Below the pieces are notes generated by a model that saw only the letters and a program-made list of their open reading frames with translations, was not told the DNA's origin and did not search any database. Of a stretch of DNA of 64,000 nucleotides, positions 40,877 to 50,328 are shown one piece after another. The first letter of the stretch is position 1; each line of letters starts with the position of its first letter. This DNA comes from Verrucomicrobiota bacterium. GTDB lineage: Bacteria > Verrucomicrobiota > Verrucomicrobiia > Verrucomicrobiales > DEV007. Both the position numbers and the translations under genes were made by a program. The DNA lies in contig DAOUQC010000008.1 in the NCBI GenBank assembly GCA_030625775.1, forward strand, positions 1-64,000, read 5' to 3'.

Positions 40877-43462
40877 TCAATCCAACTTCACCTCAACACG
40901 GCCCTTCTCATCCACCTTCACTCCGCTCAACTTCTTCGTCTTCCCTGCTGACGGCTCTCCGACAATCACCGTAAACGGCCCCTCTGAAAACACCTTGGGA
41001 CGAAAACTCGAACCCTTGATTCGCAAAGTGTAAACTACTTCTTGATTTGCCCCTTCATCGATCACCTGCACCACTGCATTTTTCATCCCACTGATCTTCA
41101 AAGTCGGCAAATACCCCGTCGCTTTACGCCCGTAGTTTTCCTCCATGCTGATCGTCTTCGGCCAGCCCGGAAATTGATCCCCCGCTTTGGGATTTGCTGC
41201 GTCGGTCAGCAATTTGTAACACTCCATCGTTATTTCCCGGGTTTTTTTATTCAGACGCACAATGCCGTAACCCGATGCCTTGTCATGACCAATCATCTCA
41301 GGCGAATCCTTGCGATTTTCATCCTCGGGATTTCCCACCGCATGTACCGTGATTCGATTGCCAAAGCCCTCTTTGAACTCCCCGGTGTAATCCGCTGCTC
41401 CCTCTACATGATTCGGCCAGGGTTTTTCAGGGTGCCAGGAACGTGGGTACCCGGCTGAGATCGACGGCACACAAAATGACCAGCCCGAATCCCCATGGGC
41501 ATCAATGCCATGATGAACAATCGAAGCCAAATGCTGGTCCCCTGCGTAGTTGAAAGCAAAACCCCGACGAATCGTTGCTAAGGCCTTGTTGCGCCCCGTT
41601 TGCGGCCAACCATTCGAATCCAGGTCAGCGATAAGATACTCTCTGTTTGCCCCATGATAATTTGCCACATTGGCAAAAATTGTCTGGGAAAGCAGCACCT
41701 TGAAATCGGCCTTTGACCAATCTGCCGCCCAGTGATCCAAAAACTTCAGCTGCCGGTCACCGAGTAACTTTGCCACCGGCACATCGATCGTTTTTGGATC
41801 CCATGTTTTTTCATCCACATCCTGTGGCCGAACATGATCGGAACGCCCTTTTTTATTAGGCAAAGCGGTCGCCGGTCCGGTTTTGAATTTACGATCCTCG
41901 ATCACTGCAAAACTGACATGCCCATAATTCATCTCGCCGTAATAAACCTCAATTCCCTGTTCGATCGGGGTAGGATCAAAGGGGTCCGGATGATGACTGG
42001 TCTGAGTGCGCTGGATCACATTCACCCACTTGGCGTCCATACCGTAACCACCATCATCAAAACCCGGTCGTCGAGTTGATTTGCGCCCACCCGCTCCCCA
42101 TATATTCCCCTGATACACATCGTGATCGTCAGGCAGATAAACTGACGGACGATCCTTCATCAGATCTGCCCAGGCCCAGCCCACCAACCACCATTTGCGC
42201 AGATAGTCCAGCGAGGCAACCTCCACCGAAACCTGGTCTGTGCGTTGAATTCCATAACCTGCCACCGATTCATAAATCTGATCTCCACTGAAAAACAGCA
42301 AGTCTGGATTCTGCACCGCCACATTGTTTGCTATCCTGGTATCCGGAAAAATATAATCGGTATTGCCCGTAAAACCCGCCACCACAATCGTTTCCTTGTC
42401 CACCGGATCTTTCCGGATCGTGCCATCAAAATGAGTCTCCGAACCATCGGCATTACGGTAAGTCAAGCGATAGGGGGTGTCTTTGCCATCATCCCATTTT
42501 TCCTGTCGAAACCGTGCGGTGCGCGCCAGGGGGTCGATCTTCGCTTCACCCAAGGATTTCCACTCTCCCTGCCCCCCGGGTTTCACACTCAAGCGCACCA
42601 CCTGCGATTCTTTTTTGCCCACCGGCGGCATCTGTGCAGTCAATTTCATCACCCCACGTGACAGCGTGTACTGCGCATGCAAAATCGGACCGAAAGCATG
42701 ATCTTCATTGGCTTCAATTTTTGAGCCCTCGACTTTCCAATTCGCAAACCAAAAACGCACATCCCCTCCACGAGCGGTGGGATTAAAACGCGGTGCCTTC
42801 CTGCCCTTCTTTTTTGCAGGTTTTGGCTTACTCCAGTCAGAGACCAGGGCAAAGTGCCCCTCCACCCTTTCTGCTTTCACAATCGCTTCGGCCTGCACTG
42901 ATTTCCCGCTTGCATCCGTGGCTATCAAAATCACCGCATAAGGTTCTTTGCGTGTCGGACTGACTGAAAGTTTCAAAGTCACTGTTCCACTCATGTCGAC
43001 TTTTTGTGGTGCCGTCACTGAATCCACAAACACCGACCCATCGGTGCGCACTCCGACTTCCAAACCTTTGCCAAACAAAGCTGCATTGCGGTAGTCCGGC
43101 AGCGTGCCCTTGATTCCAATACGGAAGCCTCCCCATCCACTTTTGGCAACAGGTCCTTTTTTGCCCTCGGCATCAAGACGCCCCAGCGTCACCGACATTT
43201 CATAGGACTTCTTTTTCTCAGTCCCGGCATGGTGAGTCAGCAAAAAAACGTTGCGATTGCCTCCCGAAACCGAGCATTCCAGCCGATCATTTTTCACCCT
43301 CCAATCCTGCAACGGATTCGCCCAATATTCCGCCCCCACCCACACGCGGTCGAGTTTTTCAAATTTCGAAGAGAAGTCAGCAGCTTCGGCAAAGCTCGCC
43401 GAGACAACAAAGGCACACAGTAAGATGGAAAAAAATCGAGTTGTAGTCATTTTTGTAAACAT
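40877..43462 (-). CDS. exported PhoD-like metallophosphatase with N-terminal jelly-roll extension
   Basis: 861 residues with a signal peptide after MTTTRFFSILLCAFVVSASFA. Residues about 28-240 form a beta-rich LamG/DUF1080-like domain (WVGAEYWANPLQDWRVKNDRLECSV). The PhoD catalytic domain follows from about residue 360: VVAGFTGNTDYIF, LLFFSGDQIYE, YLPDDHDVYQGN, and later FNYAGDQHLASIVHHG. These are metal-binding Asp, Asn and His positions of calcium/iron-dependent PhoD phosphatases. The N-terminal extension makes it much longer than usual PhoD. It is probably a periplasmic phosphomonoesterase or diesterase. Confidence 0.82.
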   Translation of the reverse strand: MFTKMTTTRFFSILLCAFVVSASFAEAADFSSKFEKLDRVWVGAEYWANPLQDWRVKNDRLECSVSGGNRNVFLLTHHAGTEKKKSYEMSVTLGRLDAEGKKGPVAKSGWGGFRIGIKGTLPDYRNAALFGKGLEVGVRTDGSVFVDSVTAPQKVDMSGTVTLKLSVSPTRKEPYAVILIATDASGKSVQAEAIVKAERVEGHFALVSDWSKPKPAKKKGRKAPRFNPTARGGDVRFWFANWKVEGSKIEANEDHAFGPILHAQYTLSRGVMKLTAQMPPVGKKESQVVRLSVKPGGQGEWKSLGEAKIDPLARTARFRQEKWDDGKDTPYRLTYRNADGSETHFDGTIRKDPVDKETIVVAGFTGNTDYIFPDTRIANNVAVQNPDLLFFSGDQIYESVAGYGIQRTDQVSVEVASLDYLRKWWLVGWAWADLMKDRPSVYLPDDHDVYQGNIWGAGGRKSTRRPGFDDGGYGMDAKWVNVIQRTQTSHHPDPFDPTPIEQGIEVYYGEMNYGHVSFAVIEDRKFKTGPATALPNKKGRSDHVRPQDVDEKTWDPKTIDVPVAKLLGDRQLKFLDHWAADWSKADFKVLLSQTIFANVANYHGANREYLIADLDSNGWPQTGRNKALATIRRGFAFNYAGDQHLASIVHHGIDAHGDSGWSFCVPSISAGYPRSWHPEKPWPNHVEGAADYTGEFKEGFGNRITVHAVGNPEDENRKDSPEMIGHDKASGYGIVRLNKKTREITMECYKLLTDAANPKAGDQFPGWPKTISMEENYGRKATGYLPTLKISGMKNAVVQVIDEGANQEVVYTLRIKGSSFRPKVFSEGPFTVIVGEPSAGKTKKLSGVKVDEKGRVEVKLD

Positions 43463-43580
43463 TCGTTCATCCCACGGTTCATTCGTGGTTTCGGAAGTTT
43501 AACGAGCCTGCCTGATTTTGCACTCGGAAAATCAAACGCAATTACGTTACAAGTTTGATCTGACTGACCAGCTCTTGTGT

Positions 43581-43600
43581 GACAGATTCCCATATCTGTC
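43581..43600. repeat. 7-6-7 intergenic palindrome, copy F
   Basis: GACAGAT, loop TCCCAT, ATCTGTC; perfect arms. It lies between the PhoD and dsbD genes, with GTGT before and TCGCAC after it. Confidence 0.8.
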
Positions 43601-43624
43601 TCGCACCCACTCAATACCTCTAAA

Positions 43625-43644
43625 AACAGATACGCAAATCTGTT
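43625..43644. repeat. 7-6-7 intergenic palindrome, copy G
   Basis: AACAGAT, loop ACGCAA, ATCTGTT; perfect arms, ending at the base before the dsbD stop codon at 43645. It lies 24 bp from copy F. Confidence 0.8.
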
Positions 43645-45813
43645 CTACAGCTTATCCAAATGTTCGAGAATGACTCCCGTCGTCAGGTTCTGCGGCAGGA
43701 TAATCGGCTCCTTATCCGGGTCCGCTGGAAATAGCGGATAAAACGGCACACTGGCCCGGCCGTATTTTTCCAGAAACGCTGTTATACTCGGATCCGAATT
43801 GGTCCAGTCAGCAATCACAAAGGCCACGTTCTTTTCCTTCAAAGCCTCCTGCACCTTCTCCGAGTGCATCGCCGGCTTGTTCGCCTGACACACCAGACAC
43901 CACTTGGCGGTAAAATCGACAAATACCGCCCGCCCCTCTTTGCGATGCGCAGCGATTACCTCTGCTATGGGACCACTCGAGGTGATGGTTTCCGCCCTTT
44001 CCCCCCCTGCAGATATAGACAAATACGTAGCCCCAATCACTAATCCGGCAACAATCACCCAGATCACCAGACGTTTTCCAGCCACCGTTCCGGGGGCCAG
44101 ATATTTGCCATACAACCAAACCGCAGCAGCCAACACGGTCAGTGCCCCCAGGAACAAAGCCAAACCATCAATTCCAATTTGTGCTCCCAGCACCCACAAC
44201 AGCCACACCACCACAATCAGCATCGGAAAACCCATCAAATTGCGAAAGGTCTCCATCCAAGCTCCCGGTCGGGGAACGTAGTCGAGCAATTTGGGTACGG
44301 CTGATAACAAGATGTACGGAGATGCCATGCCCAGACCAATGACCGTGAATACCAGCAAGGACATCAGTGGCGGCTGGGAAACCGCATATCCAAGCGCTGG
44401 CCCGAGGAAAGGCCCGGTGCAAGGTGTCGCCAACAGAACTGCCAGCGCCCCACTCCAAAAACTGCCACTATAACCCTTGCCGGTAGAAAGCTTGCCGCCA
44501 ACTCCTGTCATGCCCGCTCCGAATTCAAACACCCCAAACAAGCTGAGCGACAAGATAAACATCACCACAATCATGCTCATCACAAAAACCGGCGATTGAA
44601 GCTGAAAACCCCACCCCAATTGCTGCCCTCCCGCACGGAGAAGCAATAAAGCCGCCACCAGGGCCCAGAAAAATACCAGAATCCCAAGAGTGAATACCAA
44701 ACCGTGCGCCAAAACCCGCTGACGGCTCTCTCCCGCCTGTCCAACAAAGCTCATAATTTTCAACGAAATAACCGGAAAAACGCAGGGCATCACATTGAGT
44801 ATCAATCCTCCAAAAAAGGCAGCTAATAACAAGGATCCAAATCCTAATGGCTCTGAAGACTCCAATGGCTCTGAAGCAGCTGAAGTTTTGTCTCCCCTTG
44901 TAAGCGATTCCCCTGCTGCGGATGGTGCCGAATCAATGACTGCCTTAAATTCAGGCTCCACCCCCTGTTCTGCTATAATCAGAACCGATTGCCGCTCACC
45001 AAATCCCTTTTCCGAATGCAACACCGCCCGAAAAGTCCCGGGCAAAGATTCCACCTCAGGATCGTGAGCCGCCACCGTAACCGTCAGCTTTCCATCACTC
45101 AGATCAAAAACAGGTTTCTCCCCCAGTTTGATAATTCTTTTTGTCTCTGGATACAAAACCAGGTCATCCGGCAAAGACGTAAAAACATCCCCTATGGCAA
45201 TAGTAATCACAATATTGCCACCTTTCGACTGATATCCGGATTGCCAGCCTTCAGGAGCCTTGGGCACCTCCTGTCGTGCGGCAGCTATCGTTTCGGCATT
45301 ACTGGTTTCAGCCCCCTTGTCTGCACCGACTTTCAGATTCAGCGACAAATCCGCCTTGCCCGGCACACATTGTTTCGGATCACAAACCAGCCACTTTACC
45401 TTTGCCTTGAGAGCCACCTCTTGTCCGGCCTTCAACCCTTTTGGCGCCTTCATCGTGACCAGGTGAGTTACTTCTTTCTCATAGCCAAATCCCACCATGC
45501 CAAAAGCCATGAATTCATGAGGAAAGGGAAATTCCAAGGCCCCGGCTTCGAAGCCTTCAGGCAGCTCCCACTTGATCGTTGTCGGCATGCCTGCCGCTCC
45601 AGGATTGATCCAATAGGTATGCCAGCTCGGATCAATCTTGAATTTCACCCCCACCACAAAATCCTGCCCCGCTTGAATCGCCTCGTATTCAGTGATCAAC
45701 TCCGCCTCGACAAAACCAGCTCTCACCGGTGCCGCACTGGCCCGCTGAGCCAACATTGGAAACATCAATACGGCGAGAACAAATAAACGGATTTGGGGAG
45801 CAAACATCGACAT
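43645..45813 (-). CDS. dsbD: thiol:disulfide interchange protein, DsbD/ScsB type
   Basis: 722 residues. A signal peptide is followed by an N-terminal periplasmic DsbD-like domain (about 30-285) with the cysteine pair CDPKQC (C144, C149). Eight hydrophobic segments span about 325-600, with the redox cysteines in NVMPCVFPV (C344) and LATPCTGPF (C465). A C-terminal thioredoxin domain carries WCLVC (C639, C642). It carries electrons from cytosolic thioredoxin across the inner membrane to periplasmic thiol proteins, such as those maturing cytochrome c. The window also codes a cytochrome c with a C-M-A-C-H motif. Palindrome copies lie directly beyond its stop. Confidence 0.93.
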   Translation of the reverse strand: MSMFAPQIRLFVLAVLMFPMLAQRASAAPVRAGFVEAELITEYEAIQAGQDFVVGVKFKIDPSWHTYWINPGAAGMPTTIKWELPEGFEAGALEFPFPHEFMAFGMVGFGYEKEVTHLVTMKAPKGLKAGQEVALKAKVKWLVCDPKQCVPGKADLSLNLKVGADKGAETSNAETIAAARQEVPKAPEGWQSGYQSKGGNIVITIAIGDVFTSLPDDLVLYPETKRIIKLGEKPVFDLSDGKLTVTVAAHDPEVESLPGTFRAVLHSEKGFGERQSVLIIAEQGVEPEFKAVIDSAPSAAGESLTRGDKTSAASEPLESSEPLGFGSLLLAAFFGGLILNVMPCVFPVISLKIMSFVGQAGESRQRVLAHGLVFTLGILVFFWALVAALLLLRAGGQQLGWGFQLQSPVFVMSMIVVMFILSLSLFGVFEFGAGMTGVGGKLSTGKGYSGSFWSGALAVLLATPCTGPFLGPALGYAVSQPPLMSLLVFTVIGLGMASPYILLSAVPKLLDYVPRPGAWMETFRNLMGFPMLIVVVWLLWVLGAQIGIDGLALFLGALTVLAAAVWLYGKYLAPGTVAGKRLVIWVIVAGLVIGATYLSISAGGERAETITSSGPIAEVIAAHRKEGRAVFVDFTAKWCLVCQANKPAMHSEKVQEALKEKNVAFVIADWTNSDPSITAFLEKYGRASVPFYPLFPADPDKEPIILPQNLTTGVILEHLDKL

Positions 45814-45941
45814 AAGAGCAACTATAGACCTATTCAGGTAATCTGACGTTGGAAAAAGCGTCGTCTTACAACTCGATTAGTCTAAAATATCCCAGCCGTG
45901 CGTTATGCCACTACGATCACCCCTGCTTACTCCGCCTGGGT

Positions 45942-46934
45942 TCACTCCCCCAGCAGTTTGCCCGCAGCCAAGTAATTCTGTACGTAATCTGCCACCGCAT
46001 CCTTGAGCGACAGCACCTCCTCGGTATAACCAGCCGCCCTCAGCTTGCCAATATCCGCCTGGGTGAAGTATTGATACTTCTCCTTCAAGGTTTCCGGCAT
46101 ATCGATGAACTCAATCTTCGCTTCCTGCCCCAGAGCCGCATAAATCGCTTCCACCAAATCCACCCAGGTGTGCGCTACGCCGGAGCCAATGTTAAACAAA
46201 CCGTTGACCTCATTCTGATCAGCAAGAAATAGCGTCATCTTCACCGCATCTTTCACATAGTGGAAATCCCGCATCTGCTTGCCATCCTCATAATCCGGCC
46301 GGTAACTCTTGAACAACTTCACCCCACCCGTTTCCTGGATTTGTCCAAAGGCCTTGTCCACCACCGAGCGCATGTCTTCCTTGTGCCCCTCGTTGGGACC
46401 ATAAACATTAAAATATTTCAGCCCCACAATCTGGTCCAAAATCCCCGCCCGTTGGGCATAGAGATCAAAGAGATGCTTGGAATAACCATACATATTCAGC
46501 GGGCGCAAACGATCCAAATCCTCATCCACATCATCCATCCCCTGCTCCCCGTCGCCATAAGTCGCTGCCGACGAAGCGTAAACAAAACGCGCGCCATTCT
46601 GCAAAGACCAATGCGCCAGACGTTTGGTGTATTCGAAATTATTACGCATCAAATAAGCTGCATCCGTCTCCGTAGTCGCCGAGCAAGCCCCCAGATGAAA
46701 CACTTTAGTCACTCCTCCCAAATCCTCATTCAGATCCACCGCATCCAACAAATCATCCGCATCGATGTAATCCGCATACCTCAGCGGCACCAGATTTTTC
46801 CACTTCTCATCACAAGCCAGTGAATCGCAAAGCAAAATATTATCCACTCCCTGCTCATTCAAAGCCCATACCAAGGCGCTGCCAATAAAACCAGCCCCCC
46901 CCGTCACCAAAATTCTCTCTTTTCCCTCAGCCAT
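45942..46934 (-). CDS. hldD: ADP-L-glycero-D-manno-heptose 6-epimerase
   Basis: 330 residues. It is an extended short-chain dehydrogenase: ILVTGGAGFIGSALVWAL (NADP-binding), the HldD-specific HLGACSATTETD, YASSAATYGDG, YGYSKHLFD (YxxxK), KYFNVYGPNEGHKEDMRSVV, and MRDFHYVKDAV. It converts ADP-D-glycero- to ADP-L-glycero-heptose, the heptose donor for the LPS inner core, in the cytoplasm. Together with lpxI and lpxB this indicates a lipid A/heptose outer membrane. It is followed 43 bp upstream on the same strand by uxaC; linkage is not obvious. Confidence 0.92.
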   Translation of the reverse strand: MAEGKERILVTGGAGFIGSALVWALNEQGVDNILLCDSLACDEKWKNLVPLRYADYIDADDLLDAVDLNEDLGGVTKVFHLGACSATTETDAAYLMRNNFEYTKRLAHWSLQNGARFVYASSAATYGDGEQGMDDVDEDLDRLRPLNMYGYSKHLFDLYAQRAGILDQIVGLKYFNVYGPNEGHKEDMRSVVDKAFGQIQETGGVKLFKSYRPDYEDGKQMRDFHYVKDAVKMTLFLADQNEVNGLFNIGSGVAHTWVDLVEAIYAALGQEAKIEFIDMPETLKEKYQYFTQADIGKLRAAGYTEEVLSLKDAVADYVQNYLAAGKLLGE

Positions 46935-46977
46935 CTTTCAATTCATTGTCCATTATCAATTGTCCACTGTCCATTGA

Positions 46978-48402
46978 CTAAACCTCCAGACCAAAAAACT
47001 TCTCCGCATTGCCATAACAAATCCGCTTCACCATGTCGCCGATCAGTTCTGCATCACGAGGCAGATCCCCACTCTCCATGTCCGCCCCCAGCCGATTGCA
47101 CAGAATACGCCGGAAATACTCATGCCGCGTAAAAGAAAGAAAACTCCTCGAATCCGTCAGCATACCCACAAAATGGGAAAACAGGCTGGTATTGGCAAAT
47201 ACCTTCATCTGCTCTTCCATCCCGTCCTTGCAGTCCATGAACCACCAGCTCGTTCCCAACTGCAAACGGCATGGAGCTTCACCCTCACAAGCCACTCCAC
47301 CCTGGAAGTTTCCCAACATGGTCGCCAGAGAATAATTATTCACCGGATTGAGCGGGTAAATGATCATCTTCGGCAAAGCCCCACGTTGCTGCAAGGCGTC
47401 CAGATAGTGTCGCAGGGCCTGGGCATGATTCACATCCGCCATCGAATCACAGCCCACATCACGGCCCAGCTTTTGAAACATCGTCGTACTGTTGTTGCGT
47501 TCGCATCCGATATGCAACTGCTTCGTCCAGCCCGCCGCCGCATCCAACTCTCCAAAAAACAACATCAGGTAATTACCAAATTTTTCCGTCTCGATCTCAC
47601 CTGCTGATTGGCCACTGCGCGTAGCCGCAAAAATTTTGTCTGCATCAGATTCCGAACATTCCGCATCAAAAATACGATACAAACCGTGATCCGAAATCCG
47701 CCCACCCATCTGATGAAAAAAATTATGGCGGCTACGGATAGCAGCTTTGAAACCCCTCAAGCTCGAGCAATCCACTCCACTCACCTCTGACAAGCTATCC
47801 GCCCAGTCATTAAATATACCGGCATCATCGACCCTCAGAGCTACGTCCGGACGAAAGGTCGGATAAACCTTCACTTCACAACTCACATCATCGCGAATCG
47901 CCGCATGGTGCTCCAGCGAATCCACCGGATCATCTGTCGTGCACAAAGCACGCACCTTCATCTTTTTCAGCAAACCGCGTGTCGAGAACTCCGGTTCCGC
48001 CAACTTCGCATTGCCCACTTCCCAAACCTTGTCCGCCGTAGCTGGGGAAAATAAATCATCGATTCCAAAATAACGGCTCAACTCCAAATGAGTCCAGTGA
48101 TACAAGGGATTGCCCATTGCATGCGGCACCGTCGCCGCCCAGGCATCAAACTTCTCCCGGGCTGAAGCATCGCCCGTACAAAAACGCTCAGGCGTCCCAT
48201 TGGCCCGCATCGCCCGCCACTTGTAATGATCCCCCGCCAACCAGATCTCCTGCAAATCTGCGAAACGTCGGTCACTGGCAATTTCATCCGGCGGCAGATG
48301 GTTGTGAAAATCCAAAATCGGCTCGTCTTCAGCAAAATCGTGATACAACTCACGAGCCGCACCACTCTGCAAAATAAAATCGTCGTGAATCAATGTGTTC
48401 AT
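46978..48402 (-). CDS. uxaC: glucuronate isomerase
   Basis: 474 residues from the ATG at 48402; a TTG five codons upstream is less likely. The UxaC pattern is clear: FILQSGAARELYHDFAEDEP, ILDFHNHLPPDEI (metal histidines), IWLAGDHYKWRAMRANG, and LCTTDDPVDSLEHH. The enzyme interconverts D-glucuronate or D-galacturonate with the ketose form in the cytoplasm, the first step of hexuronate catabolism. No uxaB, uxuA or kdgK is in view. Uronate use fits the sulfated-polysaccharide enzymes at 14-22 kb. Confidence 0.94.
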   Translation of the reverse strand: MNTLIHDDFILQSGAARELYHDFAEDEPILDFHNHLPPDEIASDRRFADLQEIWLAGDHYKWRAMRANGTPERFCTGDASAREKFDAWAATVPHAMGNPLYHWTHLELSRYFGIDDLFSPATADKVWEVGNAKLAEPEFSTRGLLKKMKVRALCTTDDPVDSLEHHAAIRDDVSCEVKVYPTFRPDVALRVDDAGIFNDWADSLSEVSGVDCSSLRGFKAAIRSRHNFFHQMGGRISDHGLYRIFDAECSESDADKIFAATRSGQSAGEIETEKFGNYLMLFFGELDAAAGWTKQLHIGCERNNSTTMFQKLGRDVGCDSMADVNHAQALRHYLDALQQRGALPKMIIYPLNPVNNYSLATMLGNFQGGVACEGEAPCRLQLGTSWWFMDCKDGMEEQMKVFANTSLFSHFVGMLTDSRSFLSFTRHEYFRRILCNRLGADMESGDLPRDAELIGDMVKRICYGNAEKFFGLEV

Positions 48403-48421
48403 CTTTTCCGAATTCAAAACT

Positions 48422-48456
48422 CCTAATTCTTAATTCCTAATTCCTAATTCCTAATT
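48422..48456. repeat. five-unit CCTAATT-type heptamer array
   Basis: Units CCTAATT, CTTAATT, CCTAATT, CCTAATT, CCTAATT in tandem between the uxaC start and the exchanger gene stop at 48458. The same heptamer is tandem at 22027-22047. Confidence 0.9.
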
Positions 48457-48457
48457 C

Positions 48458-49441
48458 TTACAATCCCTGCACCCGGTCGAACCACAAATACACCGTATAG
48501 CCCAGATAAATCAACAACAGCAGTGCTCCCTCTGGTCGAGCCAAACGCCTCCGGGTCCACATCAGCGGTACCACCAGCACCACCATGCCCATCATCACCG
48601 CGAGGTCAACCGGTTCGATGGCGGTGATCACCATTCGTTTCACCATAGCCGTTGCCCCTAGAACCAGCAGCAGATTAAAAATACATGAACCGATGGCATT
48701 GCCCGAAATGATATCCCCCTGACGGCGAATGACCGCAACAATGGAAGTCGCCAGTTCAGGCAGGGAGGTGCCAAAAGCTATTACCGTGAGCGATATAAAA
48801 GCCGAAGGAACATTCATCCGCTCGGCAATGCCCACCGCTCCCTCCACCAACCATTCCGCACCAAAATACAAACCCACCAGTCCCACTAGAATCAAACCCA
48901 CCATCCCTATCCAACCCTCGTTTTTTTTCCCCGAGGCCTCCCCATACTCATCTTCAAATTCCTCCAGTACTTCCGGGTTACTCTCCTTCTTCGAAGCACG
49001 AAAACTATACACTGTATAAACAATCACCCCCAATACCAGCACGCCCCCCTCCCACACCTCCACAGCCCCGTCCCACAACATGGCAATCACCCCCGCCGAT
49101 ACCACCAACAGGATAGGCATGTCGCGTATCAGTAGCTGCGCTTTGATATCAAGCGGTCGGATCAAAGCACTGATACCCAGGATCAATCCTATATTACAGA
49201 TATTCGATCCCACCAGATTACCAAGAGCTGCATTGGCATCACCTGCGAGATTAAAATTCAAACATACAAACAGCTCCGGACTGCTGGTGCCAAAAGCCAC
49301 AATCGTCAGTCCCACCACCAAGGGTGACACCCCAAGCCGCACTGCCAGCCTGGCACTGCCGCGCACCAACCACTCCGCACCAACCACCAGCGCCACCAGC
49401 CCCGCCACCAGCAGAAATATATCCCACCAGAGACCGCTCAT
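48458..49441 (-). CDS. Na+/Ca2+ exchanger family protein (YrbG-like)
   Basis: 327 residues with about ten transmembrane helices and two inverted alpha-repeats. The first reads PLVVGLTIVAFGTSSPEL ... NLVGSNICNIGLILG; the second ISLTVIAFGTSLPEL ... GNAIGSCIFNLLLVLG. The G-T-S-x-P-E-L and G-S-N/C-I-x-N motifs form the cation site. A short acidic cytoplasmic loop (EEFEDEYGE) lies between the halves. It exchanges calcium for sodium or protons across the inner membrane. Its ATG overlaps the stop of the upstream peptidase gene by 4 bp (ATGA, 49438-49441). Confidence 0.9.
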   Translation of the reverse strand: MSGLWWDIFLLVAGLVALVVGAEWLVRGSARLAVRLGVSPLVVGLTIVAFGTSSPELFVCLNFNLAGDANAALGNLVGSNICNIGLILGISALIRPLDIKAQLLIRDMPILLVVSAGVIAMLWDGAVEVWEGGVLVLGVIVYTVYSFRASKKESNPEVLEEFEDEYGEASGKKNEGWIGMVGLILVGLVGLYFGAEWLVEGAVGIAERMNVPSAFISLTVIAFGTSLPELATSIVAVIRRQGDIISGNAIGSCIFNLLLVLGATAMVKRMVITAIEPVDLAVMMGMVVLVVPLMWTRRRLARPEGALLLLIYLGYTVYLWFDRVQGL

Positions 49442-50160
49442 TTACCCTCCTTTTTTTCATCTGTCGAATCATCGCTGCCAAGATGGGGGGCAATCAACGA
49501 GCCCAACCACGACAAAGCCGTAAAAAAACCTTCAATATAAGCCGATGGCGCCACCCGCATCATTTTCTCCACCCCCACCCTCTCATCGTAGTTCGCAAAC
49601 GGCTTAATCTTACGCAGCACTTTTTTGGACCGCTCACTGGCATCCAATTCGATCGGCATGGTACCCAGATTATAGCCAGACAACAGAGTCCACGACAGAA
49701 CCAGGAAAAACACTCCCGATTTGCCCATCGCCGGCATCACCATCATCACCCCGCCCGCAATGACCAGAGGTAACGTCAAAAACATCGAAGCTTTCACCGC
49801 CGATATCCGCCACCGCAGTGGATGATAACCCTCGCGTTGCTGAATCGCATGCCCGGCTTCATGTGCGGCAATGCCCAGCGCCGAAAAAGTCGAGCCCGCA
49901 AAATGCTGTGGAGCGAGGGACAGCCGTTTGCGATCAGGATCATAAAAGTCGGCAAACAGTCCCCCTAACAGGCCACTGCTCCGTACCACTTCAACATCGT
50001 GAATTCCCGATGCTTCCAGAATTTGTCGCGCCAGTCCCTCACCCGTCAGACCGGTGGGAGACAAATTTTTCATCTCCTCATCATAAATCGTCCGGTACTT
50101 GCCGCGACCATAAAGAGTCACCGCCAGAGTCAGAGCAAACAACAAAAGAAAAATCAACAT
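49438..50160 (-). CDS. YugP-type membrane zinc metallopeptidase
   Basis: 240 residues. One N-terminal helix (MLIFLLLFALTLAVTLYG), a soluble part with LTGEGLARQILEASGI, and the zinc motif AAHEAGHAIQQREGYHPLRWR, then two or three further membrane helices. The layout matches the YugP/Zn_peptidase_2 family of neutral zinc peptidases. It is probably involved in membrane protein quality control, which is not proven. It is translationally coupled to the exchanger gene downstream by a 4-bp overlap. Confidence 0.87.
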   Translation of the reverse strand: MLIFLLLFALTLAVTLYGRGKYRTIYDEEMKNLSPTGLTGEGLARQILEASGIHDVEVVRSSGLLGGLFADFYDPDRKRLSLAPQHFAGSTFSALGIAAHEAGHAIQQREGYHPLRWRISAVKASMFLTLPLVIAGGVMMVMPAMGKSGVFFLVLSWTLLSGYNLGTMPIELDASERSKKVLRKIKPFANYDERVGVEKMMRVAPSAYIEGFFTALSWLGSLIAPHLGSDDSTDEKKEGK

Positions 50161-50197
50161 AACTGCCTGTCAATCTGCCAAAGCTTAAGCCAAAAAC

Positions 50198-50264
50198 GTA
50201 GGACAAAATGCCATTCCTCCCACACCTACAGCGTCCAAATCAAGGGATTGGCAATCTGTTCTAC
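50198..50264. repeat. imperfect inverted repeat, copy H
   Basis: GTAGGACAAAATGCCATTCC (50198-50217) pairs imperfectly with GGATTGGCAATCTGTTCTAC (50245-50264). The arms carry the same GTAGRACARA and TYTGTYCTAC ends as the composite at 6266-6375. It lies between the PHP gene and the peptidase gene. Confidence 0.6.
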
Positions 50265-50328
50265 CTCCTGCGCACAGGATTGGTGTCCATATTCGAAGCT
50301 TCTCCATCAGTTTTGTCTTTCCTGCTTA

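Noticed and set aside
43581-43644. LexA or FNR/CRP operators
   Set aside because: The arms do not match GAAC-N4-GTTC, TTGAT-N4-ATCAA or TGTGA-N6-TCACA, and the sites lie at gene ends rather than near start codons.
46935-46977. Repeated TTGTCCA-like words between hldD and uxaC
   Set aside because: Units are irregular and few. It resembles the other simple arrays but has no clear unit length.
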